NCBI GenBank assembly: GCA_039201605.1
Contig: JBCCRO010000018.1
Coordinates: forward strand, 37,710 to 101,709
DNA length: 64,000 nucleotides
Direction: 5' to 3'
Source of the DNA: CADEDH01 sp039201605
GTDB lineage: Bacteria; Actinomycetota; Acidimicrobiia; Acidimicrobiales; SZUA-35
This document shows, one piece after another, positions 7,699-15,794 of this stretch (positions are counted from its first letter, which is position 1; each line of letters opens with the position of its first letter). A program made the position numbers and the translations under genes. The notes under the pieces are model-generated. The model worked only from the letters and a program-made list of their open reading frames with translations. It had not been told where the DNA came from and made no database searches.

Positions 7699-9873
7699 AT
7701 GAACACCGAGGCCTCGACGGTCACGAAACGCTCATTCTGTCGGATCTGCCACGCCGCCTGCCCGGTCGACGTCGAACTCGACGGCAACACCGTGGTCAAG
7801 GTCCGCGGCGTCGACGGCGACCCGATCTTCAACGGCTACACCTGCATCAAGGGCCGCAAGATCCCCGAGCAGTTCAACGATCCGGCCCGGCTCCGCCATC
7901 CCCTTCGACGGCGGTCGGACGGCACGTTTGAGCAGGTCAGCAGCACGGAGGCCCTCGATGAGGTGACGGCGAGGCTCGAGGCGATCATCGCCGAACACGG
8001 CCCCCGGGCGGTCGCCACCTACACCGGCACCGGCGGCTACCAGAACGCCCCCTCCCACCCGGTGGCCATGGCCTTCCATCGGGCCATCGGCTCGATCAGC
8101 TACTACACGTCGGTCACCATCGATCAGCCGATGAAGGCCACGGCCAACATGCGGGTGGGGATGTGGGAGGCCGGCCCCGACAACTTCACCGACGCCGACG
8201 TGCTCCTCGCCATCGGCTACAACCCGATGGTGTCGAGCTTCGCCCCCTTCGGCGGCCTCCAGGGCACCGATCCCTTCGCCACCCTGCGGCAGCGCAAGGC
8301 CGACGGGCTCAAGCTGATCGTGATCGATCCCCGCCGCACCGAGCTGGCGGCCCAGGCCGACATCCACCTGCAGGTCAAGCCGGGCGAGGACCCGTCGCTG
8401 CTGGCGGGTCTGCTCAACGTCATCCTGTCGGAAGGTCTGCACGACGCCGAGTTCTGCGACCGCTGGGTGGCGCCCGATCACCTCGATCGGCTGCGGGCGG
8501 CGGTGGCCCCCTTCAACCCGACCTACGTGGCCGACCGGTGTGGGGTCGCGGCCGACGACATGGTGACGGCGGCCCGATTGTTCGCCACCTCGGGCCGCGG
8601 CATCTCCGGCACCGGCACCGGGCCGTCGATGTCGCCCCACCCGAGCCTGATGGAGCACCTGTCGATCTGCCTCAACGTGGTGTGCAACCGGTTCATGCGG
8701 GAGGGCGAGCGGATCGAGACCGCCGCCTTCCTCCAGCCCGACAAGCCCAAACGAGCCCATGTCATCGGCCCCTTCGGCGACCCCAGCGGGCCCGAGAGCC
8801 GGTTCCGCGGCCTGCGCGGGTACAACAACGAGATGCCGTGCACCACGCTGGCCCAGGAGATCTCCACCCCGGGCCCGGAGCAGGTACGGGCCCTGATCGT
8901 CAACGGCGGCAACCCGGTGGCGGCGTGGCCCGATCAGCTGAAGACGCTGCAGGCCATGGAGGACCTGGAGCTGTTGGTCGTGCTCGACCACCGGATGACC
9001 CAGACCGCCGAGTTCGCCGACTACGTGCTCGCACCGCGCCTGTCGCTGGAGCGGGCCGACGTGCCGCCGTTCATGGACCGGTGGTTCCGTCAGCCCTATG
9101 CCTGCTACACCCCCGCCGTGCTCGAACCCGAGGGAGATCTGCTCAACGACTGGGAGGTGTTCTGGGAGGTGGCCGAGCGGCTCGACCTGGAGTTGGAGAT
9201 CGACGGTCGCCCGCTCCCCCGGGGCGAGCGCCCGACCGACGACGCCGTGCTCGACGTGATCTACGCCCAGTCCCGGGTGCCGATGGACGAGATCCGGGCC
9301 AACGCCGGCTCGGTCCTCCCCCAGCACGCCATGACGGTGCAGCCGCCCAAACCCGAGGCCCCCGGGCGCTTCCACATCGGGCTCGAGGATCACATGGAGG
9401 AGCTGGCCCAGGTCCGGGCCGAGACGACGGCGGCCGAGCTGGTGGCGGGATTCGATCCCGCCGTCCACACGTTCCGGCTGATCAGCCGACGTCTCAAGTC
9501 GCACCTCAACTCGCTCGGTGGTGAGCTGCCCGGCCTCCGCTCGAAGGCGTCGACCAACTACGCCTACATGCACCCCGACGACCTGGCCATGCTCGGCGTC
9601 GAGGACGAGGGTCTGGTCCGCATCGCCTCGCCCCGGGCCGAGCTGATCGGCGTGGTGAAGGGGGCGCCGGACGTGCGCCGCGGAGTGGTGTCGATGGCCC
9701 ACAGCTGGGGCAGCGCCACCGGCACCGACGAGAAGGTGCGCGACATCGGCGCCCCGACCAACCGGCTGATCGACGTCGACAACGGCTACTGCCCGATCAC
9801 CGGCCAGGCCATCCAGAGCGCCATCCCGGTATCGGTCGACGTGGTGACCGACGACGCCCTGATCGGCGGCTGA
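7699..9873 (+). CDS. Molybdopterin-dependent oxidoreductase (DMSO reductase superfamily)
   Basis: The 724-residue enzyme starts with a [4Fe-4S] motif, Cys14-x2-Cys17-x3-Cys21-x27-Cys49, and continues with the molybdopterin-binding domains. The C-terminal dinucleotide-binding domain includes MAHSWGS and ends near NGYCPITGQAI. There is no Tat signal, so it is probably cytoplasmic. No Cys or Sec stands at the usual molybdenum-ligand position; the local sequence is TSVTIDQP, so Asp142 or a neighbouring hydroxyl residue could be the ligand (inference). The ATG at 7699 follows GGGGGAAG. No partner iron-sulfur or membrane subunit is adjacent. The substrate is unknown. Confidence 0.9.
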   Translation: MNTEASTVTKRSFCRICHAACPVDVELDGNTVVKVRGVDGDPIFNGYTCIKGRKIPEQFNDPARLRHPLRRRSDGTFEQVSSTEALDEVTARLEAIIAEHGPRAVATYTGTGGYQNAPSHPVAMAFHRAIGSISYYTSVTIDQPMKATANMRVGMWEAGPDNFTDADVLLAIGYNPMVSSFAPFGGLQGTDPFATLRQRKADGLKLIVIDPRRTELAAQADIHLQVKPGEDPSLLAGLLNVILSEGLHDAEFCDRWVAPDHLDRLRAAVAPFNPTYVADRCGVAADDMVTAARLFATSGRGISGTGTGPSMSPHPSLMEHLSICLNVVCNRFMREGERIETAAFLQPDKPKRAHVIGPFGDPSGPESRFRGLRGYNNEMPCTTLAQEISTPGPEQVRALIVNGGNPVAAWPDQLKTLQAMEDLELLVVLDHRMTQTAEFADYVLAPRLSLERADVPPFMDRWFRQPYACYTPAVLEPEGDLLNDWEVFWEVAERLDLELEIDGRPLPRGERPTDDAVLDVIYAQSRVPMDEIRANAGSVLPQHAMTVQPPKPEAPGRFHIGLEDHMEELAQVRAETTAAELVAGFDPAVHTFRLISRRLKSHLNSLGGELPGLRSKASTNYAYMHPDDLAMLGVEDEGLVRIASPRAELIGVVKGAPDVRRGVVSMAHSWGSATGTDEKVRDIGAPTNRLIDVDNGYCPITGQAIQSAIPVSVDVVTDDALIGG

Positions 9874-9922
9874 TGATTCGGCCCTCGACCCTGACCCCGA
9901 CTGCGGGCCACGCCTCGGCCTC

Positions 9923-10435
9923 GTGATCCCCCTCGCCTCGGCCTTGGCCGGCGGCCCCGTCCAGGTCGCCTACGCCGTCGACGACGTCGTCGCCGCCGCT
10001 GACCGGTGGGCGGCGGCCGGGGTCGGCCCGTTCGTGGTCCGCCACCACATCGAGGTCACCGACGCCATGGTCGAGGGCGTGCCGGGCGTACTCGACCACT
10101 CATCGGCCTACGGCTGGTGGGGCGCGGTGATGGTGGAGCTGCTCGCCGTGCACCACCCCTCGGCCCTCGCCGCCACCGACGGCTCCACCGCCCCCCACCA
10201 CCTGGCCTACCTGGTCGACTCGTTCGAGGCGGCCGGCGCCGAACTGACCGACGCCGGGTTGGTGGCGGCGGCCCAGGCCAGAGCGGGCGGCCAGTCCTTC
10301 GCCTGGTACCGGTCGGCCGACGGCGGCGGACCCCTGATCGAGATCTACGAGGCGACCCCCGGTCTGCTCGGCTTCTACGACCTGATCCGCAACGCCGCCG
10401 CCGACTGGGACGGCACGACGGCGATCCTGGGCTGA
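9923..10435 (+). CDS. VOC (glyoxalase/bleomycin-resistance fold) family protein
   Basis: The 170-residue protein has the two betaalphabetabetabeta modules of the vicinal-oxygen-chelate fold. It opens with GGPVQVAYAVDDVVAAADRW and repeats the pattern at HHLAYLVDSFEAA, with the late acidic ligand region PLIEIYE. Such proteins are metal-dependent lyases, isomerases or dioxygenases. The probable start is a GTG at 9923 with no evident ribosome site, so the N-terminus is uncertain. It follows the molybdopterin oxidoreductase after 49 bp and could be cotranscribed with it. Confidence 0.82.
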   Translation: MIPLASALAGGPVQVAYAVDDVVAAADRWAAAGVGPFVVRHHIEVTDAMVEGVPGVLDHSSAYGWWGAVMVELLAVHHPSALAATDGSTAPHHLAYLVDSFEAAGAELTDAGLVAAAQARAGGQSFAWYRSADGGGPLIEIYEATPGLLGFYDLIRNAAADWDGTTAILG

Positions 10436-10442
10436 AGCGCCG

Positions 10443-10476
10443 ATCGCGGTCGGTTTCTGTCCATACCGACCGCGAT
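10443..10476 (+). terminator. Probable intrinsic terminator after the VOC gene
   Basis: The arms at 10443-10454 and 10465-10476 pair perfectly over 12 bp with a 10-nt loop, eight bases past the stop codon. The tail is TTCCCCC, a weak pyrimidine run rather than a U-tract. Confidence 0.65.
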
Positions 10477-10520
10477 TTCCCCCATGCGCCGCCGACGGTC
10501 GGCTGGTCAGGGTGGAGGGC

Positions 10521-11393
10521 ATGAAGACACGCATCTCCCTGTTCGTCGCCGTCGTCGCCCTCAGCGTCGCCTGCGCTGGCGACGACCCGTCCGCTGACGA
10601 CGCCACCGACCCCGAGTCGACCACCGCCACCACGACGGCGACCGAGGCCGAGCCCGAGGTCGACGAGGGCTCCGACGAGAACTCGGACCAGGGCTCGGAT
10701 GAAGGCTCGGAGGAGAACCCGGAGCAGGAGGCCGCCGCCGAGGCCCGCGATGTGGCGGCGCTCGTCGTCCGTCAGGTGACCGACGCCGAGAACTTCGAAT
10801 CGACCCGGGACGCCTACGTCGCCGACCTGGAGGCTCAGGCCGGGATCGTGGCCGATCGAGAGTTCCAACCCTTCATCTCGTTCCTCACCTTCGGCGATCC
10901 CGAGCCGCCGGTGTTCATCGGCCTCACCCAGGGTTCGTCGCTGGCCGAGTTCCAGTCCTCGGCCGACGCCGTTGGCGGTTCCGACACCGCCGCCGCCTAC
11001 TTCGAGACCTTCGACATCGAGCTGTTCGATCTGCTGGTCCCGCTCGACGAGGACACCCCCACCGATATCGCCGACATCGCCGTCGAGCCGGGCAACATCC
11101 TCGAGGTGGCCTGGCGCGACCTCAACACCTACGACGACCTCGACCCGGCCGCCTACGCCGAGGCCCGCGACGCCTACCTCGCCGAACTGGCAACCCACGA
11201 CGGCTGGGTGGCCGAGTACCAGTGGGAGTCGGCGGTGGGCTCCGGGATCGTCGTCGGTATGACGGTCTACGAGGATCAGGAGGCCTTCCTGGCCAACGCC
11301 ACCGACGAGGAGTTCAACAACTCCGACATCGCCCAGGCCTGGGTCGGTGGCTACCCCCTTGCCGGTGGCTACGCCGCCACCGTGATCAAATAG
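10521..11393 (+). CDS. Lipoprotein with two ABM-like repeats, function unknown
   Basis: The 290-residue protein has a signal ending in the lipobox LSVAC at about residue 18. An acidic linker dense in Asp, Glu, Ser and Thr follows (about 20-75). The rest contains two similar halves, one around ESTRDAYVADLEAQAG and one around AEARDAYLAELATHDG. Each runs into a strand pair with a gly/val-rich segment and an EFQSS or EAFLA helix. The pattern resembles the dimeric alpha-beta barrel of antibiotic-biosynthesis monooxygenases, but no catalytic residues can be named. The ATG at 10521 follows AGGGTGGAGGG. It ends four bases before the AraC gene starts. Confidence 0.8.
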   Translation: MKTRISLFVAVVALSVACAGDDPSADDATDPESTTATTTATEAEPEVDEGSDENSDQGSDEGSEENPEQEAAAEARDVAALVVRQVTDAENFESTRDAYVADLEAQAGIVADREFQPFISFLTFGDPEPPVFIGLTQGSSLAEFQSSADAVGGSDTAAAYFETFDIELFDLLVPLDEDTPTDIADIAVEPGNILEVAWRDLNTYDDLDPAAYAEARDAYLAELATHDGWVAEYQWESAVGSGIVVGMTVYEDQEAFLANATDEEFNNSDIAQAWVGGYPLAGGYAATVIK

Positions 11394-11397
11394 GGCG

Positions 11398-12273
11398 ATG
11401 GGTCCGTCGGCCGACAACCTGGAGACCAAGGACTTCGGCATACCGCTCTATGTCGGCCATGCGGTGTTGCCCGAGCCGATGGTGTCGGCCGACCTCCACC
11501 GCCATCCGCATCGGGAGGTGGTGATCGCCCTCGGCACCGCCACCTTGACCACCGACTTCGAGGCGGTGGTGGTCGAGGGTCCGGCGTTCGTCTCGGTCGA
11601 GGCCGGACAGCTCCACCGCTGGAGCTCGGACGGCGACCTTGAGCTGTGGGTGATCGGCCATCGGCCCGGGTCGCTCACCACCGCCGACGAGCGTCACCAC
11701 CCGGCGTTCCGCTCCGGGGTGGTGCACCCGATCCCGGCTGAGGAGGTGGACGACCTCGTCGGCCTGCTCACCCTGGCCCGCCGCCGGTTCGAGGAGTCGC
11801 CCGAAGGTTCAGCCGTCGTCACCTCCCTGGTCAACGGGGTCCTGACCCAGCTCGGGCAGTGGTCGACATCGACGGGCTCGATGCAGGACGAGTTGGTCGA
11901 GGCCTTCCTCCAGGCGATCGAGGCCCGGGTGGGTACCCGGCCCGCTGTCCGCGACATCGCCGGCGACCTCGGGGTGAGCGCGGCCCACCTCACCTCGATC
12001 ACCAAGGCCCAACTCGGCATGTCGCCCAAGCGGCTCGTCCTCGACCGTGAGCTGACCGAGGCCAAACGGCTTCTGACCCACAGCCACGACAGTGCGGCCA
12101 GCATCGGGCGTCGCCTCGGCTTCGGTGACGCCAGCGAGTTCGGCCGTTGGTTCAAGACCCACGTCGGCGCCACACCGGCGGGTTTCCGACGCTCGCCCCG
12201 GGCCGACGGCGGCAGCGGTGCCCCGTCCCCGCTGTCGGAGTCGACGCCGCAGGCCGACGAGGGTCAGCCGTAG
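11398..12273 (+). CDS. AraC-family transcriptional regulator with cupin sensor domain
   Basis: The N-terminal half is cupin-like, with histidine-rich HRHPHREVVIALG and FVSVEAGQLHRW. The C-terminal 100 residues carry both AraC helix-turn-helix units: VRDIAGDLGVSAAHLTSITKAQLG, then AASIGRRLGFGDASEFGRWFK with the closing GATPAGFR. It lies directly behind the tandem-repeat lipoprotein with a 4-bp gap and may be its cotranscribed regulator. Its 3' end overlaps the convergent SnoaL gene by 10 bp. The ligand and targets are unknown. Confidence 0.92.
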   Translation: MGPSADNLETKDFGIPLYVGHAVLPEPMVSADLHRHPHREVVIALGTATLTTDFEAVVVEGPAFVSVEAGQLHRWSSDGDLELWVIGHRPGSLTTADERHHPAFRSGVVHPIPAEEVDDLVGLLTLARRRFEESPEGSAVVTSLVNGVLTQLGQWSTSTGSMQDELVEAFLQAIEARVGTRPAVRDIAGDLGVSAAHLTSITKAQLGMSPKRLVLDRELTEAKRLLTHSHDSAASIGRRLGFGDASEFGRWFKTHVGATPAGFRRSPRADGGSGAPSPLSESTPQADEGQP

Positions 12274-12758
12274 ATCGGGTCGGGGACCTCGCCTCGGCCG
12301 CTGTGGGCCCAGCGGCCACCCATCTCCGGGCCGAGCGGATCGCGGGCCGACCAGTCGCAGAGCAGCAGGCGGTGGCTGATCCCCCACCTTCCGTCACGCT
12401 CGACGAAGGTGTCGAGATAGCGACCGCAGAACGTCAGCAGCTCCCGCCCCTCGCCCCGGTCGGGGACCACGTGGTAGGCGAGGATGTAGGTCTCCACCCG
12501 GTACCGGTCGCCGCCGTCGTCGGTGCCGTCGGGCTCGATGCGGATGTTGGAGATGCGATGCTGGGTCGAGGTGTACTTCTCGGCCAGCGAGGCGCACACC
12601 AGCTCGGCGAAGGCCCGGGCCGTGGTGGGCGACGGGCCGTAGTGCAACTCGGCGTCCGGGTGGAAGGCGGCCACGATGTCGTCGGCGTGGAGGCGGTCGA
12701 CCCCTCGGCAGTACGTCATCAGGGCGGTGGTGATCGCCGACTCGATCGCTCGGTCCAT
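12264..12758 (-). CDS. SnoaL-like protein, putative small subunit for the adjacent Rieske oxygenase
   Basis: This 164-residue NTF2-fold protein opens with AIESAITTALMTYCRGVDRLHADDIVAAFHPDAELHYG and includes a TQHRISNIRIE strand, as in the SnoaL_4/ring-hydroxylating beta-subunit group. The ATG at 12758 has GAGGAGC upstream, which decides against an ATG 15 codons earlier inside the previous gene. It is the last gene of the operon that begins with the ABC importer, starting 13 bp after the Rieske oxygenase. Position and fold suggest a beta subunit or a companion dehydratase; this is inferred. Confidence 0.85.
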   Translation of the reverse strand: MDRAIESAITTALMTYCRGVDRLHADDIVAAFHPDAELHYGPSPTTARAFAELVCASLAEKYTSTQHRISNIRIEPDGTDDGGDRYRVETYILAYHVVPDRGEGRELLTFCGRYLDTFVERDGRWGISHRLLLCDWSARDPLGPEMGGRWAHSGRGEVPDPIYG

Positions 12759-12771
12759 CAGTCGCTCCTCG

Positions 12772-14169
12772 TCATGGGTGATCGGTGGGGAAGGCGCCGA
12801 CATGGTCGCGCACCCGGTACTGCAGATGCCGGGCCCGTACCTCCTGGTAGTTGCCCAGGGTCTGCCCCCGCTTGCGACTGGCGCGGAAGCCCCGGGTCTG
12901 AGCCGCCATGTTGGCGGTGTCCTCGTCGTACACCCGGCCGAGGAAGCCGAGGCCCTCGGCCTTGGTGTAGCTGTCGTCGACGTCGAGTTCGATCACCTCG
13001 GGCGGCTCGGGCACCCGTCCCTCGGTGGGGCGGGGGCGCATGATGAGCAGGTCAAAGTAGCAGTGGTCGATCGAGGTGGGGTCGGGGCGGAAGCGATAGA
13101 CCATCGGCAGTTGGAGCCCGGGGAAGAAGAAGCCGTTGGGGAACACGAAGTACTCGATCGAGTCGAGCGTCATCGACTCGCTCAGGCCGCTGAAGTCCCG
13201 GCCGTAACGCTCCCCCATCGTGCGCCGCACGTCGGCGGCGACGGCGTCGCGGGCCCGAGTGCCGGCGGCCAGATCGGGGGTGGAGCCACCGTCGCGTCGG
13301 GAGGCGTGGCGGGTGTACAGCTCCTCCTCGGTGCGGGGCGGGTCTCGGTAGATGTGGTTGAGCACGGTGGTGTGGATGAACCGGGACACGTTGGGCTCGA
13401 ACACGTCGTAGGCGGTGGTCACCTCGTCACCGGGGCGGCCCGAGGCGTGGGTCTCCCGCACGTGGTAGGCCTCGAGGAAGGCCTCGACGCCCGCCTTCCA
13501 ATTGCAGGGCAGGCGCTTGCGGACGTGGGTTTCGATCGCCCGCTCCCCCATGCCCCAGTCGGCGAAGTGCCGGGGCAGCACCCCGAGGTAGTCGGTCAGG
13601 GGCTCGGCGTCGGGATCGAAGTTGACCCAGACGAATCCCTCCCAGACCGCCACCGACACCGGGGCCAGGCCGTGGGTCTCGTCGGCCACGTGGGGGAAGT
13701 CCCAGCGACCCGGGATGTCGACCACGCTGCCGTCGAGGCCCCAGGTCCAGCCGTGGAAGGGGCACCGGATGGTGCGGGCGAAGCCGCAGGAGTCGGGCGG
13801 CTTCAGCTGGGTGCCCCGATGCATGCACGCGTTGGCGAAGGCCCGTATCCCGCCGTCGTCGCCCCGGATGACGAGGGCCGAGTGGGGGCCGACGTCGTAG
13901 ACCAGGTAGTCGCCCGCCTCCGGGATGTGGTCGACGTGGCAGGCCCACTGCCAGGTGGTGGGCCACATCGTGTCGTACTCGGCCCGGGCGTAGTCATCCG
14001 AGGTGTAGACGGTGTAGGGGATGTCCTCGTCACCGAGGAACGAGTACCGCTCCTCCAGCAGGGCGGCCGGAGGCGGGGTCGGGTCGGCGCGCAACTGGTC
14101 GTAGAGCGTCGGCCCCGGCTCGCGGGCCTGGCCCGGCGGTGGAGCCTGGGAATCGAGCTGGTCGGTCAC
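12772..14169 (-). CDS. Rieske non-haem iron oxygenase, large (alpha) subunit
   Basis: The 465-residue protein has a Rieske [2Fe-2S] site Cys115-x-His117 with Cys136-x2-His139. The C-terminal catalytic domain carries the mononuclear iron motif in AFLEAYHVRETH. This is the layout of aromatic ring hydroxylases and related O-demethylases or hydroxylases. The start is a GTG at 14169 behind GAGGAGGAGGCGGCC. It follows the ABC importer ATPase by 30 bp and precedes a SnoaL-like gene, so it is probably in the importer operon. No ferredoxin or reductase is adjacent; a Rieske ferredoxin lies at 31327-31692. Confidence 0.94.
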   Translation of the reverse strand: MTDQLDSQAPPPGQAREPGPTLYDQLRADPTPPPAALLEERYSFLGDEDIPYTVYTSDDYARAEYDTMWPTTWQWACHVDHIPEAGDYLVYDVGPHSALVIRGDDGGIRAFANACMHRGTQLKPPDSCGFARTIRCPFHGWTWGLDGSVVDIPGRWDFPHVADETHGLAPVSVAVWEGFVWVNFDPDAEPLTDYLGVLPRHFADWGMGERAIETHVRKRLPCNWKAGVEAFLEAYHVRETHASGRPGDEVTTAYDVFEPNVSRFIHTTVLNHIYRDPPRTEEELYTRHASRRDGGSTPDLAAGTRARDAVAADVRRTMGERYGRDFSGLSESMTLDSIEYFVFPNGFFFPGLQLPMVYRFRPDPTSIDHCYFDLLIMRPRPTEGRVPEPPEVIELDVDDSYTKAEGLGFLGRVYDEDTANMAAQTRGFRASRKRGQTLGNYQEVRARHLQYRVRDHVGAFPTDHP

Positions 14170-14199
14170 GGCCGCCTCCTCCTCGTCGCCGTCCGGGCC

Positions 14200-14994
14200 C
14201 TAGCCGCCATCGAGCCCTTCGCCGCCCATGTAGCTGGCCAGGAGGACGTCCTGGTCCTCTTTGAGTTCGGCAGCCGTGCCCTGCATCACGATCGAGCCCC
14301 GGTTCATCACGTAGGCCCGGTCGACGACGTCGAGCGCCATGTGGATGTGCTGCTCCACGATCAGCACCCCGGTGCCGAGGGTCTCGGCCACCTGGCGGAC
14401 GAGGGGCAGCAACCGCTCCACGATGATCGGGGCCAGGCCGAGGCTCATCTCGTCCACCAGCAGCAGCTTGGGGCGGGAGGCCAGGGCCCGGGCCATGGCC
14501 AGCATCTGCTGCTCGCCGCCCGACAGCAGGCCCGACCGGCGATCGAGCAGCGGACGGAGCGCGGGCAGCATGTCGAGGGCCTGCTCCAGGGCCTCCTTCT
14601 GCTCGGCCTTGGCCCCCTTGAGGCCGAGCCGGAGGTTCTCCTCGGTGGTGAGCTGGAAGAACAGCGATCGGTCCTCGGGCACATGGGCCAGGCCCAGTCG
14701 GGCGTTCTTGTGGGGGAACTTGGCGTCGACCGGCCGGCCCCCGATCGTGATCGAGCCGGCCAACGGCTTGAGCAGGCCGCTGATGGTGAGGAGCGTGGTG
14801 GTCTTGCCCGCCCCGTTCGGGCCGAGCAGGGCCACCACCTCGCCGGGGTCGACGTGCATGCTCAGATCGCGGACCACGGCCACGCCGCCGTATCCGGTCG
14901 AGAGCCCCTCGACCTTGATCCCCTCGCTCAGCCCTGGGGCCGTCGCCTCACCCGACGTGGTGTCGGTGGTGTTGGTGGTGTCGGTCGTCGCCAT
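14200..14994 (-). CDS. ABC transporter ATP-binding protein, branched-chain type (LivF-like)
   Basis: The 264-residue ATPase has Walker A GPNGAGKTT, signature LLSGGEQQML, Walker B LLLVDEMSLGL and the switch histidine in IVEQHI. The LivF-type ending KEDQDVLLASYMGGEG is clear. A Thr/Asp-rich head of about 25 residues precedes the domain. Its ATG overlaps the LivG-like stop by one base (TGATG), giving tight coupling. In this family it forms a heterodimer with the LivG-like protein. The downstream Rieske gene suggests an aromatic or other oxygenase substrate rather than leucine, though that is inference. Confidence 0.94.
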   Translation of the reverse strand: MATTDTTNTTDTTSGEATAPGLSEGIKVEGLSTGYGGVAVVRDLSMHVDPGEVVALLGPNGAGKTTTLLTISGLLKPLAGSITIGGRPVDAKFPHKNARLGLAHVPEDRSLFFQLTTEENLRLGLKGAKAEQKEALEQALDMLPALRPLLDRRSGLLSGGEQQMLAMARALASRPKLLLVDEMSLGLAPIIVERLLPLVRQVAETLGTGVLIVEQHIHMALDVVDRAYVMNRGSIVMQGTAAELKEDQDVLLASYMGGEGLDGG

Positions 14995-15794
14995 CAGGCG
15001 CTCTCCCCTCCGGTCGCCACCGGTTGTCCCTCGTCCTCCAGGTCCTCCGATCCGCCGCCGAGGTAGGCCTCGATCACCCGGTCGTCGCTGCGGATCTCGG
15101 CCGGCGTGCCGTGGGCGATGATCTTTCCGAAGTCGAGCACGTAGATGTAGTCGCAGACGTTGAGCACGAGCCCCATGTCGTGGTCGATGAGGAACACGGT
15201 CATGTCGTGCTCCAGGAACGACCGCAGCCTGGTGCCCAGCACCCGACTCTCCGCCGTGTCGAGGCCCGCCGCCGGCTCGTCGAGCAGGATCAGCTTCGGT
15301 TGGGCGGCCAGAGCCCGGGCCACGCCGACCAGCTTGCGTTGACCGTGGGAGAGATCGGCGGGGTTGGCGTCGCGGTAGGGACTGAGTTCGAGGATGTCGA
15401 GGGCCCACTCGACCTGCTCCTCGTACCCGGTCTTGCGGGCGGGGATCACGAAGTCGGCCAGCAGGCTGTACCAGGTCGGCTTCTCGGCCGCCACCAGCAG
15501 GTTGTCGTAGACCGACAGGTCGTCGAACAGCTCCAACGACTGGAACGTGCGGCTCAGGCCGGCCCGGGCCCGCTGGAACGGGGCCATGGCCAGCAGGTCC
15601 TCGCCGTCGAGCGAGGCCGTGCCCTTGGAGGTGGGCACAAACCCGGTGATGGCGTCGATGAACGTCGTCTTGCCCGCTCCATTGGGGCCGATGAGGCCGA
15701 CGAAGGAACCCTCCTCGACCGAGATGTCGACCCGGTCGTTGGCGTTGAGCCCGCCGAAGGTGACGGTGAGGTCTTTGGTCTCGAGGAGGGACAT
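14994..15794 (-). CDS. ABC transporter ATP-binding protein, branched-chain type (LivG-like)
   Basis: The 266-residue ATPase has Walker A GPNGAGKTT, the LivG-specific segment LSRTFQSLELFDDLSVYDNL, signature DLSHGQRKL, Walker B LILLDEPAAGLD and the switch region FLIDHDMGLV. The ATG at 15794 overlaps the permease stop by one base (TGATG). A longer reading frame upstream of that point is antisense-like noise inside the permease gene. It is the partner of the LivF-like ATPase. Confidence 0.94.
   Translation of the reverse strand: MSLLETKDLTVTFGGLNANDRVDISVEEGSFVGLIGPNGAGKTTFIDAITGFVPTSKGTASLDGEDLLAMAPFQRARAGLSRTFQSLELFDDLSVYDNLLVAAEKPTWYSLLADFVIPARKTGYEEQVEWALDILELSPYRDANPADLSHGQRKLVGVARALAAQPKLILLDEPAAGLDTAESRVLGTRLRSFLEHDMTVFLIDHDMGLVLNVCDYIYVLDFGKIIAHGTPAEIRSDDRVIEAYLGGGSEDLEDEGQPVATGGESA

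Noticed and set aside
7732..9702. 656-codon open frame on the minus strand
   Set aside because: It lies wholly antisense to the molybdopterin oxidoreductase and has shadow-frame composition.
12803..12803. Upstream ATG for the SnoaL-like gene
   Set aside because: It lies inside the Rieske gene and lacks a ribosome site, whereas the ATG at 12758 has GAGGAGC at good spacing.
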